Positions 44,878-53,374 of a stretch of DNA of 64,000 nt are shown piece after piece. The DNA comes from an uncultured Nitrospira sp. Its GTDB lineage: Bacteria > Nitrospirota > Nitrospiria > Nitrospirales > Nitrospiraceae. Positions within the stretch are counted from its first letter, which is position 1; every line of letters starts with the position of its first letter. Under the pieces are notes generated by a model. The model worked only from the letters and a program-made list of their open reading frames with translations. It was not told where the DNA came from and ran no database searches. The stretch is taken from the NCBI GenBank assembly GCA_902500775.1, contig CABVRZ010000001.1:215182-279181 (forward strand), read 5' to 3'. A program made the translations under genes and the position numbers.

Positions 44878-46212
44878 TTAGATGCTGCGCATAAACTGGG
44901 CAACTTCGTCCGGATTGACGGTACCGCCCATGACCTGCGACATCGCGACGTTTGTGGACTTCTTGCCGGTCAGACCAGACTCAACCTCATCCAGGATCAA
45001 CTCTACCGGCATCGATTGACCACCGTAAACGCGTGGACCCCCGATGATCTTGGCCTTGGAGTACCCATAGATCGCGGTGGCCACTTCTTTCGCCAGCCAG
45101 CCGACATAATTGAATTCCGGCACGACGATCAATTTGGCCTTCCCACACAATTCACGCAATTCCTTCGTCGGGAATGGCCGAAGCGAACGAACTTTGATGA
45201 GCCCAACGTTGAGCCCCTTGTCCTTGCAGAGACGCACGGCTTCGCGCGACTGAGCTGCAGCGCTTCCGGAGGCGATGATGATCGCATCAGCGGCTTCGAT
45301 ATTTTCCGCCGTTAGCAAACCACCCATATACTTATTGATGTACTTACGAGACCGTTCGACTGCCGCCCACACTTCCTGCTGCCAGACCGCATGAATGTTG
45401 TAGGCCATGAAGTTCGACTTCTGAACCGGAGCGTCACGGGACAGACGAGCCGGAGGATTCTCGGCATCAAGCACCGGGACGGCACCACGCCAAGCCTCAC
45501 GTGGCGGCAACTTGATCCCACGATCTTGCATCCGCACATAGCCACGGGCGTGCGTCACAAAGAACCCGTCACAGCACACCCCGACAGGCAAGGTCACATC
45601 ATTCTTTTCACTGATCGTGAAGCCAGCCATCGTGAAATCGAACATGTCCTGTTGATTCTCAGCATGGAACACAATCATGCCACAGTTCAGTAAGTAGGAT
45701 ACTTCGATGTTATCCGGCTGAATGGCAAGTGGCGCATTGACGACGCGACAGGTAAACATGGCGACCACCGGAAGCCGGTGGCCAGGCCAGGACGCAATAC
45801 CTTCCAATCCACGCAACGTACCAGGCCCAGCTGTGGCCGTATAACATCGGACACCTGCTCGCGAGCCGCCGGCAATGGCCGCCATGACACCGACTTCTTC
45901 TTCTCCACGGTAATACTCTTTCACATAGCCTTCACCATAGAGCACACCGACGAGCTGCATGGTTTCGCTTTGCGGCGTGATGGGATAAGCGATGGCTAAG
46001 TCCACGTTCGAGCGGCGAACCGCTTCCTTGGCCGCTTCGCTGCCGGTAATGAATTCTTTTGTCCGGGGCGCCTCGAGGAACAAATATTCGGGCGTCACGA
46101 CTTTCTGTCGTTTGGCTTCGCCGTGTGGATCTTGCTTCTGGGCACTCGGCGGAGCCGCTACACTGGTGATCGGGTCGCCTTGCGGATTCGTTTTGACTTC
46201 GGTCTCGCTCAT
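44878..46212 (-). CDS. 2-oxoacid:ferredoxin oxidoreductase alpha subunit
   Basis: The 444-residue subunit has the PFOR domain I pattern DLAIAYPITPQSETMQLVG and the YTATAGPGTLRGLEG segment with the CoA/TPP-contact region, then domain II (AIIIASGSAAAQSREAVRLC, GLIKVRSLRPFP). With the other four subunits it makes pyruvate or 2-oxoglutarate by reductive carboxylation using reduced ferredoxin. Sequence alone does not let me decide between the two substrates. An extended N-terminus of about 50 residues is present. It is the last gene of its operon, ending before a terminator. Confidence 0.88.
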   Translation of the reverse strand: MSETEVKTNPQGDPITSVAAPPSAQKQDPHGEAKRQKVVTPEYLFLEAPRTKEFITGSEAAKEAVRRSNVDLAIAYPITPQSETMQLVGVLYGEGYVKEYYRGEEEVGVMAAIAGGSRAGVRCYTATAGPGTLRGLEGIASWPGHRLPVVAMFTCRVVNAPLAIQPDNIEVSYLLNCGMIVFHAENQQDMFDFTMAGFTISEKNDVTLPVGVCCDGFFVTHARGYVRMQDRGIKLPPREAWRGAVPVLDAENPPARLSRDAPVQKSNFMAYNIHAVWQQEVWAAVERSRKYINKYMGGLLTAENIEAADAIIIASGSAAAQSREAVRLCKDKGLNVGLIKVRSLRPFPTKELRELCGKAKLIVVPEFNYVGWLAKEVATAIYGYSKAKIIGGPRVYGGQSMPVELILDEVESGLTGKKSTNVAMSQVMGGTVNPDEVAQFMRSI

Positions 46213-46253
46213 AATCGCACCTCTTTATATGGACGGTGAGCTACTCGCTCAGC

Positions 46254-47018
46254 CTATCCTTCTCGCTTCATCTGTTCTGCAGAATGGCCGAACATCGCGG
46301 CGCTGCCTGTCCCACCGGGAGTCGGAGCAAACGCCATCGGGTTCGTATGGGTCTTTCCACCGTGTACTTTCGATTGCGTCCCAGTGAATCGGACATTCTC
46401 ACCGCTCTCCGGCAGTTTGATACCCATCTCTTCACGGACACGTTTAAAAATCTGCGCGACGCGCTTGATCTTCAGCGTATCGGAGTCCCGGATCGTGAGC
46501 ATCGCATCTTCATGGCCCTGCTCCGCACAGATCGCCATGGTACAGCAATTGGTCCCCGCCCGGATCATCTTGAGGGTGAGATTGGCATAATGACAATGCA
46601 CGCCGATAAAAATACAGGCTTCGATCTTATTGCCCCAGATCGTCAAATTCGGATGATTCGGATTGATCACCTCTTCGGGATCGATCTTCGGATACTTCGG
46701 ACGATAGTCTGGCATCGGAATAATCATGACTTCCGGAATCTGCGCGGCGATTTCCAATGTCGCCTTTGCTTTTTCTACCGCGTGATCGTTCCAGGCCCAC
46801 AAGAGCAGGGGGCCCGGGAAAATCGTCGCATTCGGACTCGTCAGCATTTTTCGAGCCATCTCTTCAATGACAACTTCCTCGTTCGGCTCAAGGAGGCCAT
46901 AGTACAACCCCTGCCCAGGATCTGGCAGGTCGACACCTAACTGGGCCGCAGATGGTGGATGGAACCCAGCCGGACCCGGCACGATGATTCGCTCTCTCGT
47001 ATCTTGTGTGATTGCCAC
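46254..47018 (-). CDS. 2-oxoacid:ferredoxin oxidoreductase fifth (epsilon) subunit
   Basis: This 254-residue protein lies between the delta and alpha genes and belongs to the extra subunit known only from five-subunit enzymes such as those of Hydrogenobacter. It has GRG-free, non-ferredoxin sequence, with PGPAGFHPPSAAQLGVDLPDPG near the start and GVHCHYANLTLKMIRAGTNCCTMAICAEQGHEDA in the middle. The role is unknown. The GTG at 47018, preceded by GGAAAGGG, was preferred to a TTG at 47045 that would overlap the delta stop. Confidence 0.7.
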   Translation of the reverse strand: MAITQDTRERIIVPGPAGFHPPSAAQLGVDLPDPGQGLYYGLLEPNEEVVIEEMARKMLTSPNATIFPGPLLLWAWNDHAVEKAKATLEIAAQIPEVMIIPMPDYRPKYPKIDPEEVINPNHPNLTIWGNKIEACIFIGVHCHYANLTLKMIRAGTNCCTMAICAEQGHEDAMLTIRDSDTLKIKRVAQIFKRVREEMGIKLPESGENVRFTGTQSKVHGGKTHTNPMAFAPTPGGTGSAAMFGHSAEQMKREG

Positions 47019-47034
47019 GCCTGATTCCCTTTCC

Positions 47035-47358
47035 TTACCCGACAACAGGACTTGCCAACACCGCCGTGGTGCTCTTCTCGCCGTACGTAATATTGTCGGT
47101 CAATGCCGCTTTCGGCAATTGATCGATCATGATCATCTTGATGGCATTGTTCTTCGCCATGTTGTCACAGACCCACACACATTGTGCGCAGCCCTTGCAA
47201 CGATCCACCGCCACATAGGCAGACCCGTACTTAAATCCCTGATCCTTGCCCATCTCATCGCTGTATTGAATGGTATTGGCTTCAGGACAATACTGCGTAC
47301 AGAGCTTACAACTCTTCGCGGCACAAATTTCAACGCTGATATCGGCTACGAGATACAT
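47035..47358 (-). CDS. 2-oxoacid:ferredoxin oxidoreductase delta (ferredoxin) subunit
   Basis: The 107-residue subunit binds two 4Fe-4S clusters through CAAKSCKLCTQYCP and CKGCAQCVWVC. It carries electrons from ferredoxin to the TPP site. The ATG at 47358 has AAGGAGG 5 nt upstream; the frame extends upstream into the previous gene but that part is not ferredoxin-like. It lies between the gamma and epsilon genes. Confidence 0.88.
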   Translation of the reverse strand: MYLVADISVEICAAKSCKLCTQYCPEANTIQYSDEMGKDQGFKYGSAYVAVDRCKGCAQCVWVCDNMAKNNAIKMIMIDQLPKAALTDNITYGEKSTTAVLASPVVG

Positions 47359-47378
47359 GGAGCCTCCTTGATAACCGG

Positions 47379-48095
47379 TTACGCGGTGGCTGCCGCAACG
47401 GGCTCTTCCACCCGTTTGACATCGGCCGCAGCCCAACCATGATCAACAGCGTAGTTCCATCCGGCCCGCATAACGGCTACATTTTTCTCAATCAGTTCTT
47501 GTTTCTTCTTGAATTTCCGTTCAACGACACTGTCGAGTGCGGCCGTACCACCGGACACCACGAAGCCTTTTCCAAGGAACCGGTCCTTCACGGCCTGATC
47601 CAACCCTACCATGCTCGTCAGTCCCGTAATCGCGCCAATACAGCCCATCAGCGCCATGTTGGTCGCGAGGTCCATGCCTGCCACTTCCAGTGAGATCTTC
47701 GTCGCTGGGAAGTAATAGAGCTTCGCACGACGCTCTTTCAACTCGGCCGCCTGATCTCGATGGAGATTCATTGGCCCATCGTTGTTGATCAGCGCAATCC
47801 CATCTTCTTTCAAGCCGAAGTAGAACGGCATCGTATACGACTTACCATGCGTAATGACTTGAGGATGGAAGATAATAATGATGTGCGGGAAGGTGATTTC
47901 GCCGATCTCATAGATCGGTTCATCCGAAACTCGCACGTAGCTTTCGACCGGCGCCATTCGCTTTTCCGACCCATAGAACGGCACGATCGTACTTTCTCCG
48001 CCGGCATTGATGACGGCCGTGCTCAGAATGTGAGACCCAGTCACGACGCCCTGTCCACCGACACCTGCCATTCGAATATTGAAGCGTGTTGCCAT
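47379..48095 (-). CDS. 2-oxoacid:ferredoxin oxidoreductase gamma subunit
   Basis: The 238-residue subunit begins NIRMAGVGGQGVVTGSHILSTAVI, the standard gamma-subunit nucleotide-like fold, followed by GSEKRMAPVESYVRVSDEPIYE. It forms the CoA-facing part of the enzyme. It has a C-terminal extension of about 50 residues relative to short gamma chains, ending in an alanine-rich tail. The gap to beta is 21 nt. Confidence 0.88.
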   Translation of the reverse strand: MATRFNIRMAGVGGQGVVTGSHILSTAVINAGGESTIVPFYGSEKRMAPVESYVRVSDEPIYEIGEITFPHIIIIFHPQVITHGKSYTMPFYFGLKEDGIALINNDGPMNLHRDQAAELKERRAKLYYFPATKISLEVAGMDLATNMALMGCIGAITGLTSMVGLDQAVKDRFLGKGFVVSGGTAALDSVVERKFKKKQELIEKNVAVMRAGWNYAVDHGWAAADVKRVEEPVAAATA

Positions 48096-48116
48096 CGTGG
48101 AATCTCCTTCGTTCGC

Positions 48117-49010
48117 TTAGGCCTTGTTAGGAATTGCAGCAGCCGGCTTGGCAAGAAACTCCTTGTAGCCATAGCGCTCAGTGAGGTATTGCTTCGCTTC
48201 TTCGCTGACATATTCAGTGAACTGATACCGGTCGTTTTCAACCGTCTTCGCATCTTCCATGACCTTGTCGGTCGGAATGGCATACTCAATATTGCACGAG
48301 GTGTAGGCTTGGATATAGGTCGACCCAACTTCGCGTGCGATGAGCACGGCTTTCTTGATGACGCTTTCCACACGACGCGGATTATTCGGCACCACGGTCG
48401 CCACATAGGCACACCCCGCGACCTTCGCCATCTGCAGCATATCCATCTTCTCGAATTTCTTCCCGAGTGGAGCCATCTTCAACACGGCACCACGGTTGGT
48501 CATACCACTTTCTTGGCCACCGGTATTTCCGTACACCTCATTGTCCAACATGATGGTCGTAAATCGTTCCTTGCGGAACCACGAATGGAGTACCTGTTGG
48601 AATCCGATGTCTGCCGTTCCTCCATCGCCGGCCATCACGACCACATCTTTCGGCTTGTCACCGAAGCGAAGGCGGAGACCACGTGAAAGGCCGCTCGCCA
48701 CTCCGTTTTGGTCACCGTAGTTGCCATAGACAAAGGGGATCGCAGCTTGTGAAATGGCAAGACGACCGCAACCGGCCGTTCCAACGGTGATGGTATCTTC
48801 AGGATTCGGGAAGGCGACCATCGCAAGGCGGATGAAGAGCGTCATGGCACAACCGGCACACATGGGATGCTCTTCAAGCACTTCTTTGAAACTACCTACC
48901 TGTGACACCGAGACCTTCTTTCCAAACGGTCCATGCTCTACCAAGTCTCGATATTCCTTCGGCATAAACTTTTCAAATCCATTGGAGAACTTTACATAAT
49001 CAAGGCTCAT
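48117..49010 (-). CDS. 2-oxoacid:ferredoxin oxidoreductase beta (TPP) subunit
   Basis: The 297-residue subunit has CAGCAMTLFIR, the thiamine diphosphate motif starting GDGGTADIGF and closing LDNEVYGNTGGQ, and further conserved cysteines for one 4Fe-4S cluster. It holds the reactive cofactor. As first gene of the five-gene operon it has a 450-nt upstream region. Confidence 0.9.
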   Translation of the reverse strand: MSLDYVKFSNGFEKFMPKEYRDLVEHGPFGKKVSVSQVGSFKEVLEEHPMCAGCAMTLFIRLAMVAFPNPEDTITVGTAGCGRLAISQAAIPFVYGNYGDQNGVASGLSRGLRLRFGDKPKDVVVMAGDGGTADIGFQQVLHSWFRKERFTTIMLDNEVYGNTGGQESGMTNRGAVLKMAPLGKKFEKMDMLQMAKVAGCAYVATVVPNNPRRVESVIKKAVLIAREVGSTYIQAYTSCNIEYAIPTDKVMEDAKTVENDRYQFTEYVSEEAKQYLTERYGYKEFLAKPAAAIPNKA

Positions 49011-49425
49011 TAGGCACCTCCCTTATATCGTTGGCAACGGCATGCCGCTGCTCATATTTTCCACACCTACCGAATCATGACTCACGAAAGAAAACTTGAA
49101 GACTTGAGGGTTTGAATTATTCAGTACGCCCTAACCGAACCAGCAACTCTTGGGCATCCTAGCAAAGCCGAAAAAAGACTGTCAATCTTTGCACGGCCTT
49201 TTCAATAGCGCTGTCATCTATTTCCAGCCATGCCTCGTCGATTCACAATTCGACAAGAATAGTATAACGTCCTGAAAATCAAAGCAACTTCAAAGAGGGC
49301 CCAGGGGTTCTCAAAGAAGGCCTAGTCCAGCGGGCTAGCATAGGCCATTTGCCCCAACCTATGGACTATCGGAGCTGGTCCCGCATTAAGTGACTCCAGC
49401 ATATAAAGCAAATCATGTTTAGAGA
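49011..49425. promoter_or_regulatory. Upstream region of the oxidoreductase operon
   Basis: No gene is seen here. On the minus strand TTGCTT (49287-49282) and TATACT (49266-49261) are 15 nt apart and could form a promoter for the five-gene operon, giving a leader near 250 nt. The left 250 nt contain no recognisable riboswitch. Confidence 0.35.
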
Positions 49426-49454
49426 TTGCCGATCTACAACAATCTGTTTACACT
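49426..49454 (+). promoter_or_regulatory. Promoter directly abutting an ATG (leaderless-type)
   Basis: TTGCCG at 49426-49431 and TACACT at 49449-49454 have the ideal 17-nt spacing, and the ATG of the following gene begins 7 nt after the -10 box. There is no good ribosome-binding site. Confidence 0.5.
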
Positions 49455-49461
49455 GCTGGAT

Positions 49462-49710
49462 ATGTCACGGCGAGTCCTGATTCCTGGTGAAGATGAAGCG
49501 GGAACCCATGTTGGTGGGGTCCACAAACGTCCACCTATTCCCGACAATACACTCAAAGCCGAATGTCCGAAGTTCATGGCTCATGGCCCCTGCGGCGGTG
49601 TTCGCAAGGGAGGACTCTGCGAGGTCTACCCTGAGATGAAATGCCCTTGGGTTGTCCTCTACATCGAATTGGAGAAAATCGGCCAGACTGACTGGATGAA
49701 ACAGGTGTAG
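49462..49710 (+). CDS. Stand-alone MTHFR C-terminal (MetV-like) zinc domain
   Basis: The 82-residue protein contains ECPKFMAHGPCGGVRKGGLCEVYPEMKCPW with four cysteines, the signature of the MTHFR_C zinc-binding domain, which in acetogens forms the MetV partner of MetF. Here it is present almost alone, so it is a minimal version. It may support the MetF at 52477, about 3 kb away. The ATG at 49462 was chosen because a -10-like box lies 7 nt upstream. Confidence 0.7.
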   Translation: MSRRVLIPGEDEAGTHVGGVHKRPPIPDNTLKAECPKFMAHGPCGGVRKGGLCEVYPEMKCPWVVLYIELEKIGQTDWMKQV

Positions 49711-49730
49711 CAAGACGTGAGGCGTGAATC

Positions 49731-50162
49731 GTGAAACGTGAAACGGTCAAAAGAAAACCCAAGGTGACGAAACTGGGCTACAACGAGCGACATGCGAAAA
49801 GCGGCACCACAGCTCCGTTACCGGAGATCGAAACCTTTCCGAATCAATATAAGGGCTACGAGATTACGATTGAGATTCCTGAGTACACAGCCATTTGCCC
49901 CAAGACAAATTTACCGGACTTCGGCACCATCACGCTGCATTACATGCCAGACAACGCATGCCTCGAATTGAAGGCGCTCAAAATGTACATCCACGCCTAT
50001 CGGAATCTCGGCATCTTCTATGAGAATGCCGTCAATCGTATCCTCCAGGATGTCGTAAAATCCTGCAGACCGGTTTGGGCCAAAGTGACCGGTACCTTCA
50101 CTGCACGCGGCGGGCTATCCAGTAAAATTGAAGCCCGATATCCACAGACTCGGAAAGCCTAG
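49731..50162 (+). CDS. queF: NADPH-dependent preQ0 reductase
   Basis: The 143-residue protein has the catalytic cysteine and aspartate in CPKTNLPDFGTI, then CLELKALKMYIHAYRNLGIFYENAVNRI, the QueF specificity region. It reduces preQ0 to preQ1 in queuosine synthesis. The GTG at 49731 sits inside a short-word repeat that continues into the first codons, so a later GTG at about 49764 (before the LGYNERHA part) could be the true start. Confidence 0.9.
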   Translation: MKRETVKRKPKVTKLGYNERHAKSGTTAPLPEIETFPNQYKGYEITIEIPEYTAICPKTNLPDFGTITLHYMPDNACLELKALKMYIHAYRNLGIFYENAVNRILQDVVKSCRPVWAKVTGTFTARGGLSSKIEARYPQTRKA

Positions 50163-50502
50163 CTCCCCAAGGATTCTCCCCCTGTTCATTGCAGATCACC
50201 TTCAGCTCATCGCTGGCTTGGCAAGAATCATCCCGTCCACATCCCCATATCGTCTTCTCTGAGTATGGTTAGCAGAAGATATCGGTCGCTGGAGAGCGGG
50301 ATGGTCCACGCCCACATCCCAATGCAATGCAGCGTGCGTTTCAGAGACACACCATCGGGCACCTTTGACTCGCTTGGCATATTGAAAAACCCTCCCATTG
50401 CTTCAGGAGATGGTGTCTCATTTTATTAGGAGTGCGGCACACGCAGCATTCGCGCTGGGAAAGGGAACCCCAGGTCCGAACGTGTGGAGCTTTGACTAGA
50501 CT
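50163..50502. other. Intergenic region
   Basis: No supported gene is found in these 340 nt following queF. It leads into the kinase remnant. Confidence 0.4.
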
Positions 50503-50764
50503 TCTCAGCTAGCAACCAGCCATGTCGTTGTTCGCACCCTCTGGCGGCAAGACATTCGGTTGCGCACTACAGTTACGCTCTCATTACTCTTAGGAATCAT
50601 TTTGCTCATCGCCGCCATCTCCCGATTGTCGCACTCACAGCCAATGCGATGGAAGGCGATCGAGAACAGTGCCTTGCTGCCAGGATGGATGGGTACCTAG
50701 CCAAACCCTTTACCTTCGATCAGCTGTATCACGCATTGGCGCCCTGCTTGGGAAACGCGGCCTA
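50503..50764 (+). pseudogene. Remnant of a hybrid sensor kinase / response regulator
   Basis: Two pieces in different frames meet near 50610-50621. The left frame (about 50527-50620) encodes RQDIRLR then [17 protein letters not shown], like the basic stretch and first membrane helix of a sensor kinase. The right frame (50607-50764) encodes [21 protein letters not shown] and a final helix before TAA, which is the C-terminal third of a receiver domain with its conserved Thr/Ala and the Lys of LxKPF. The middle of the gene seems deleted. The receiver fragment is certain; the membrane piece is less so. Confidence 0.65.
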
Positions 50765-50866
50765 AAACGCATGGTACACAGTGAAGTGCCACGACTGAAA
50801 CCGACCAGAATTTCGTCGCAAAGTGCTTGCACCGTCAGACATGCCGCGGTACCCTCAAGACGACTC

Positions 50867-51679
50867 ATGGCCACCTACGCGATCGGTGATGTGCAGGGTT
50901 GTTACGAGCCCCTGCAACGTCTCCTCCAGTGCATTCGATTTGATCCTTCCAGGGATCGCCTCTGGTTTGTCGGTGATCTGGTCAACCGTGGCCCCGATTC
51001 ACTGAGTGTCCTCCGCTTAATCAAACAACTTGGAGAGAGAGCGGTTGCCGTCTTGGGCAACCATGATCTATTCCTTTTGTCTGTGGCCGAGAACATTGTC
51101 AGGCTTCGCCCCGAGGACACACTGCAATCTATTCTTGACGCACCCGATCGCGACGAGCTCCTCACATGGCTGCGGCAGCAACACCTCTTTTATCGTGAAG
51201 GCCATTTTGTCATGGTGCATGCAGGCTTGTTGCCACAATGGTCGATCGATGAAGCTGAGCAATTGGCTCACGAGGTCGAAACGGGCTTACAAGGTCCTTC
51301 CTACCGGGATATGCTCGAAGCCTCGTACCCCAGCAAACATCTCCAATGGTCTTCCGGTCTAACCGGTCCGACTCGGCTCGCCACCATCATCAAGGTGCTC
51401 ACCAGACTCCGCGCCTGTTCACCAGATGGTCGGATGGAATCATCCTTTAATGGGCACCCAGATCGAAGCCCCTCAGGATACTTCCCCTGGTTTAAGATTC
51501 CTGGCCGACGCCATAAGGAGACGATGATTGTCTGTGGCCATTGGGCAGCACTGGGGCTCCATTGCGAAGAGAAGCTCTTGGCCATCGACAGCGGCTGTGT
51601 GTGGGGAAGAGAGTTGACAGCCGTACGGCTGGAAGACAGGACAATTTTCCAGGTTCCGTGTAACGGAACAACCGCCTAG
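50867..51679 (+). CDS. apaH: Symmetrical diadenosine tetraphosphatase
   Basis: The 270-residue protein begins TYAIGDVQGCYEPLQRLL, followed by LWFVGDLVNRGPDSL, AVLGNHDLFLL and VMVHAGLLPQW, the metal-binding blocks (GDxxG, GDxxxRG, GNHD) of ApaH. It hydrolyses Ap4A to ADP. The ATG at 50867 was chosen because it directly precedes the conserved start; the frame is open upstream through the remnant region but that part has no ApaH similarity. Confidence 0.92.
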   Translation: MATYAIGDVQGCYEPLQRLLQCIRFDPSRDRLWFVGDLVNRGPDSLSVLRLIKQLGERAVAVLGNHDLFLLSVAENIVRLRPEDTLQSILDAPDRDELLTWLRQQHLFYREGHFVMVHAGLLPQWSIDEAEQLAHEVETGLQGPSYRDMLEASYPSKHLQWSSGLTGPTRLATIIKVLTRLRACSPDGRMESSFNGHPDRSPSGYFPWFKIPGRRHKETMIVCGHWAALGLHCEEKLLAIDSGCVWGRELTAVRLEDRTIFQVPCNGTTA

Positions 51680-51688
51680 TAAATAATA

Positions 51689-52477
51689 TTAGCGATAGGA
51701 TTCAGAATCTGAGGGAAACTTCCCCTGCTCGACTTCCTCTTTGTACCGGCCCAGCGCTTGGAGGACATCGGTCTTGAGATGTGCGTACGTTTTCACGAAT
51801 TTTGGGACGAAGGTATCGAAGAGTCCGAGGAGATCGTAGAGTACGAGGACTTGGCCGTCACAGTGCGGCCCCGCCCCAATCCCGATGGTGGAGATCGACA
51901 GCGCCTGGGTGACCCTTCTGGCAAGCTCGGCCGGGATCGCCTCCAACACAAGAGCAAAGGCTCCAGCTGCTTCAAGCGCTCTCGCATCGTCCAGCAATTT
52001 GGCGGCTTGATCCTCCACCTTCCCTTGGACTTTATACCCACCGAACGAATGAACGGATTGGGGAGTCATGCCGAGATGGCCCACGACGGGAATCCCCAGA
52101 CTGGTCATCGCTTTCACCCGATCAGCCATGACGGCGCCGCCTTCGAGCTTGACCGCGGCGGCGCCGGCCTGGAGCAATCGACCTGCGTTACGCACCGCTT
52201 CTTCGGTGCTGACCTGATAGGACATAAACGGCATATCACCGATAACCAGAGCGCGTGGCGCAGCCCCCGCCACTAGTTTGGTGTGGTAGAGCATGTCCTC
52301 CATCGTCACAGAAAGCGTATTAGCCTTTCCCTGCACGACCACACCGAGAGAATCTCCGACCAAGATGACCCGGATACCCGCTTGCTCGACGATGCCTGCA
52401 AACAACGCATCGTAGGCCGTAACGACGACGAGCTTCTTACGTTCTCGTTTATACTGCTGAACTTCGAGGACCGTCAT
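51689..52477 (-). CDS. panB: 3-methyl-2-oxobutanoate hydroxymethyltransferase
   Basis: The 262-residue enzyme has VVTAYDALFAGIVEQAGI, ILVGDSLGVVVQG and VKLEGGAVM, GHLGMTPQSVH, all typical of PanB. It transfers a hydroxymethyl group from 5,10-methylene-THF to ketoisovalerate in pantothenate (CoA) synthesis. Its ATG shares one base with the stop of metF (TGATG), so it is coupled to the gene that handles the same C1 donor. Confidence 0.94.
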   Translation of the reverse strand: MTVLEVQQYKRERKKLVVVTAYDALFAGIVEQAGIRVILVGDSLGVVVQGKANTLSVTMEDMLYHTKLVAGAAPRALVIGDMPFMSYQVSTEEAVRNAGRLLQAGAAAVKLEGGAVMADRVKAMTSLGIPVVGHLGMTPQSVHSFGGYKVQGKVEDQAAKLLDDARALEAAGAFALVLEAIPAELARRVTQALSISTIGIGAGPHCDGQVLVLYDLLGLFDTFVPKFVKTYAHLKTDVLQALGRYKEEVEQGKFPSDSESYR

Positions 52478-53364
52478 CAGTCTACTTCAACCTTGGTGAT
52501 GATCTCGGCCAATCGATGCGTGGCCTTGATCGCCATAATATGGACTCCGTCACAATGCGGTCGCACAGCGTTGATCGTCCGTACGGCAATGTCGACGCCG
52601 ACATCTTCGGCTCGATCGCCGGCAGCCTTGAGTTCATCAATCATCTCTTGCGGCACAGACATGCCGGGGATATTGGCGTTCATAAATTCTGCCATCTTAT
52701 GATTCCGCAAGACGAGAATCCCCGCCAACACCTTCACCTTGAATGGCCGAACCTGTTTCATAAAGCTGGCGAAAACTTCGGGATTATAGACCGCTTGGGT
52801 CTGGAAAAACTGAGCGCCGGCTTTCACCTTCACTTCAAACTTCGCCAATACCGGTCCGACGAGATCAGCCTCCGGAGTGATGGCTGCGCCGATCGTGAAC
52901 GCCGTGGACCCGTCCAGTTTGTTGCCCATCATATCTTTACCGTTGTTCAAGCCCTGCACCAGCTGCATGACTTGGACCGAATCAAGGTCATAGACCGGCT
53001 TAGCTTCCTTGTGATCTCCCACTGTGGGATAGTCGCCCGTGAGACACAAAATATTCCGGATCCCGAGCATGTGAGCGCCCATCAAATCCGATTGCATCGC
53101 AATTCGATTACGGTCACGACAGGTCAATTGCATCACCGGGTCATGCCCCAGCTCATACAACAGGCGGCAGACCGGTAGCGACCCAGCGCGAACCACCGCT
53201 GCAGTGTTGTCGGTGATATTCACACCGTGGACACGTCCCACCAGCCGTTTAGCATTGTCTAGCACCGCCGAAATATTCGTCCCCTTGGGCGGATTATATT
53301 CAATGGTGACAGCGAATGTTCCGCGATTCAGAACATCGATCAAACGCTGCGGCTCTCGGCTCAT
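52477..53364 (-). CDS. metF: 5,10-methylenetetrahydrofolate reductase
   Basis: The 295-residue TIM-barrel protein has TIEYNPPKG at the start, NITDN, QLTCRDRNRIAMQSDLMGAHMLGIRNILCLTGD and FFQTQAVYNPE, which are MetF signatures. It reduces methylene-THF to methyl-THF for methionine. It lies between folD and panB, making a C1 module. It lacks a C-terminal zinc domain; that appears as a separate small gene at 49462. Confidence 0.9.
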   Translation of the reverse strand: MSREPQRLIDVLNRGTFAVTIEYNPPKGTNISAVLDNAKRLVGRVHGVNITDNTAAVVRAGSLPVCRLLYELGHDPVMQLTCRDRNRIAMQSDLMGAHMLGIRNILCLTGDYPTVGDHKEAKPVYDLDSVQVMQLVQGLNNGKDMMGNKLDGSTAFTIGAAITPEADLVGPVLAKFEVKVKAGAQFFQTQAVYNPEVFASFMKQVRPFKVKVLAGILVLRNHKMAEFMNANIPGMSVPQEMIDELKAAGDRAEDVGVDIAVRTINAVRPHCDGVHIMAIKATHRLAEIITKVEVD

Positions 53365-53374
53365 GACCGGCCTC

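Noticed and set aside
50669-50866. N-terminal extension of apaH by 66 residues
   Set aside because: The extension covers the end of the kinase remnant in another frame and has no ApaH similarity; the normal N-terminus begins at 50867.
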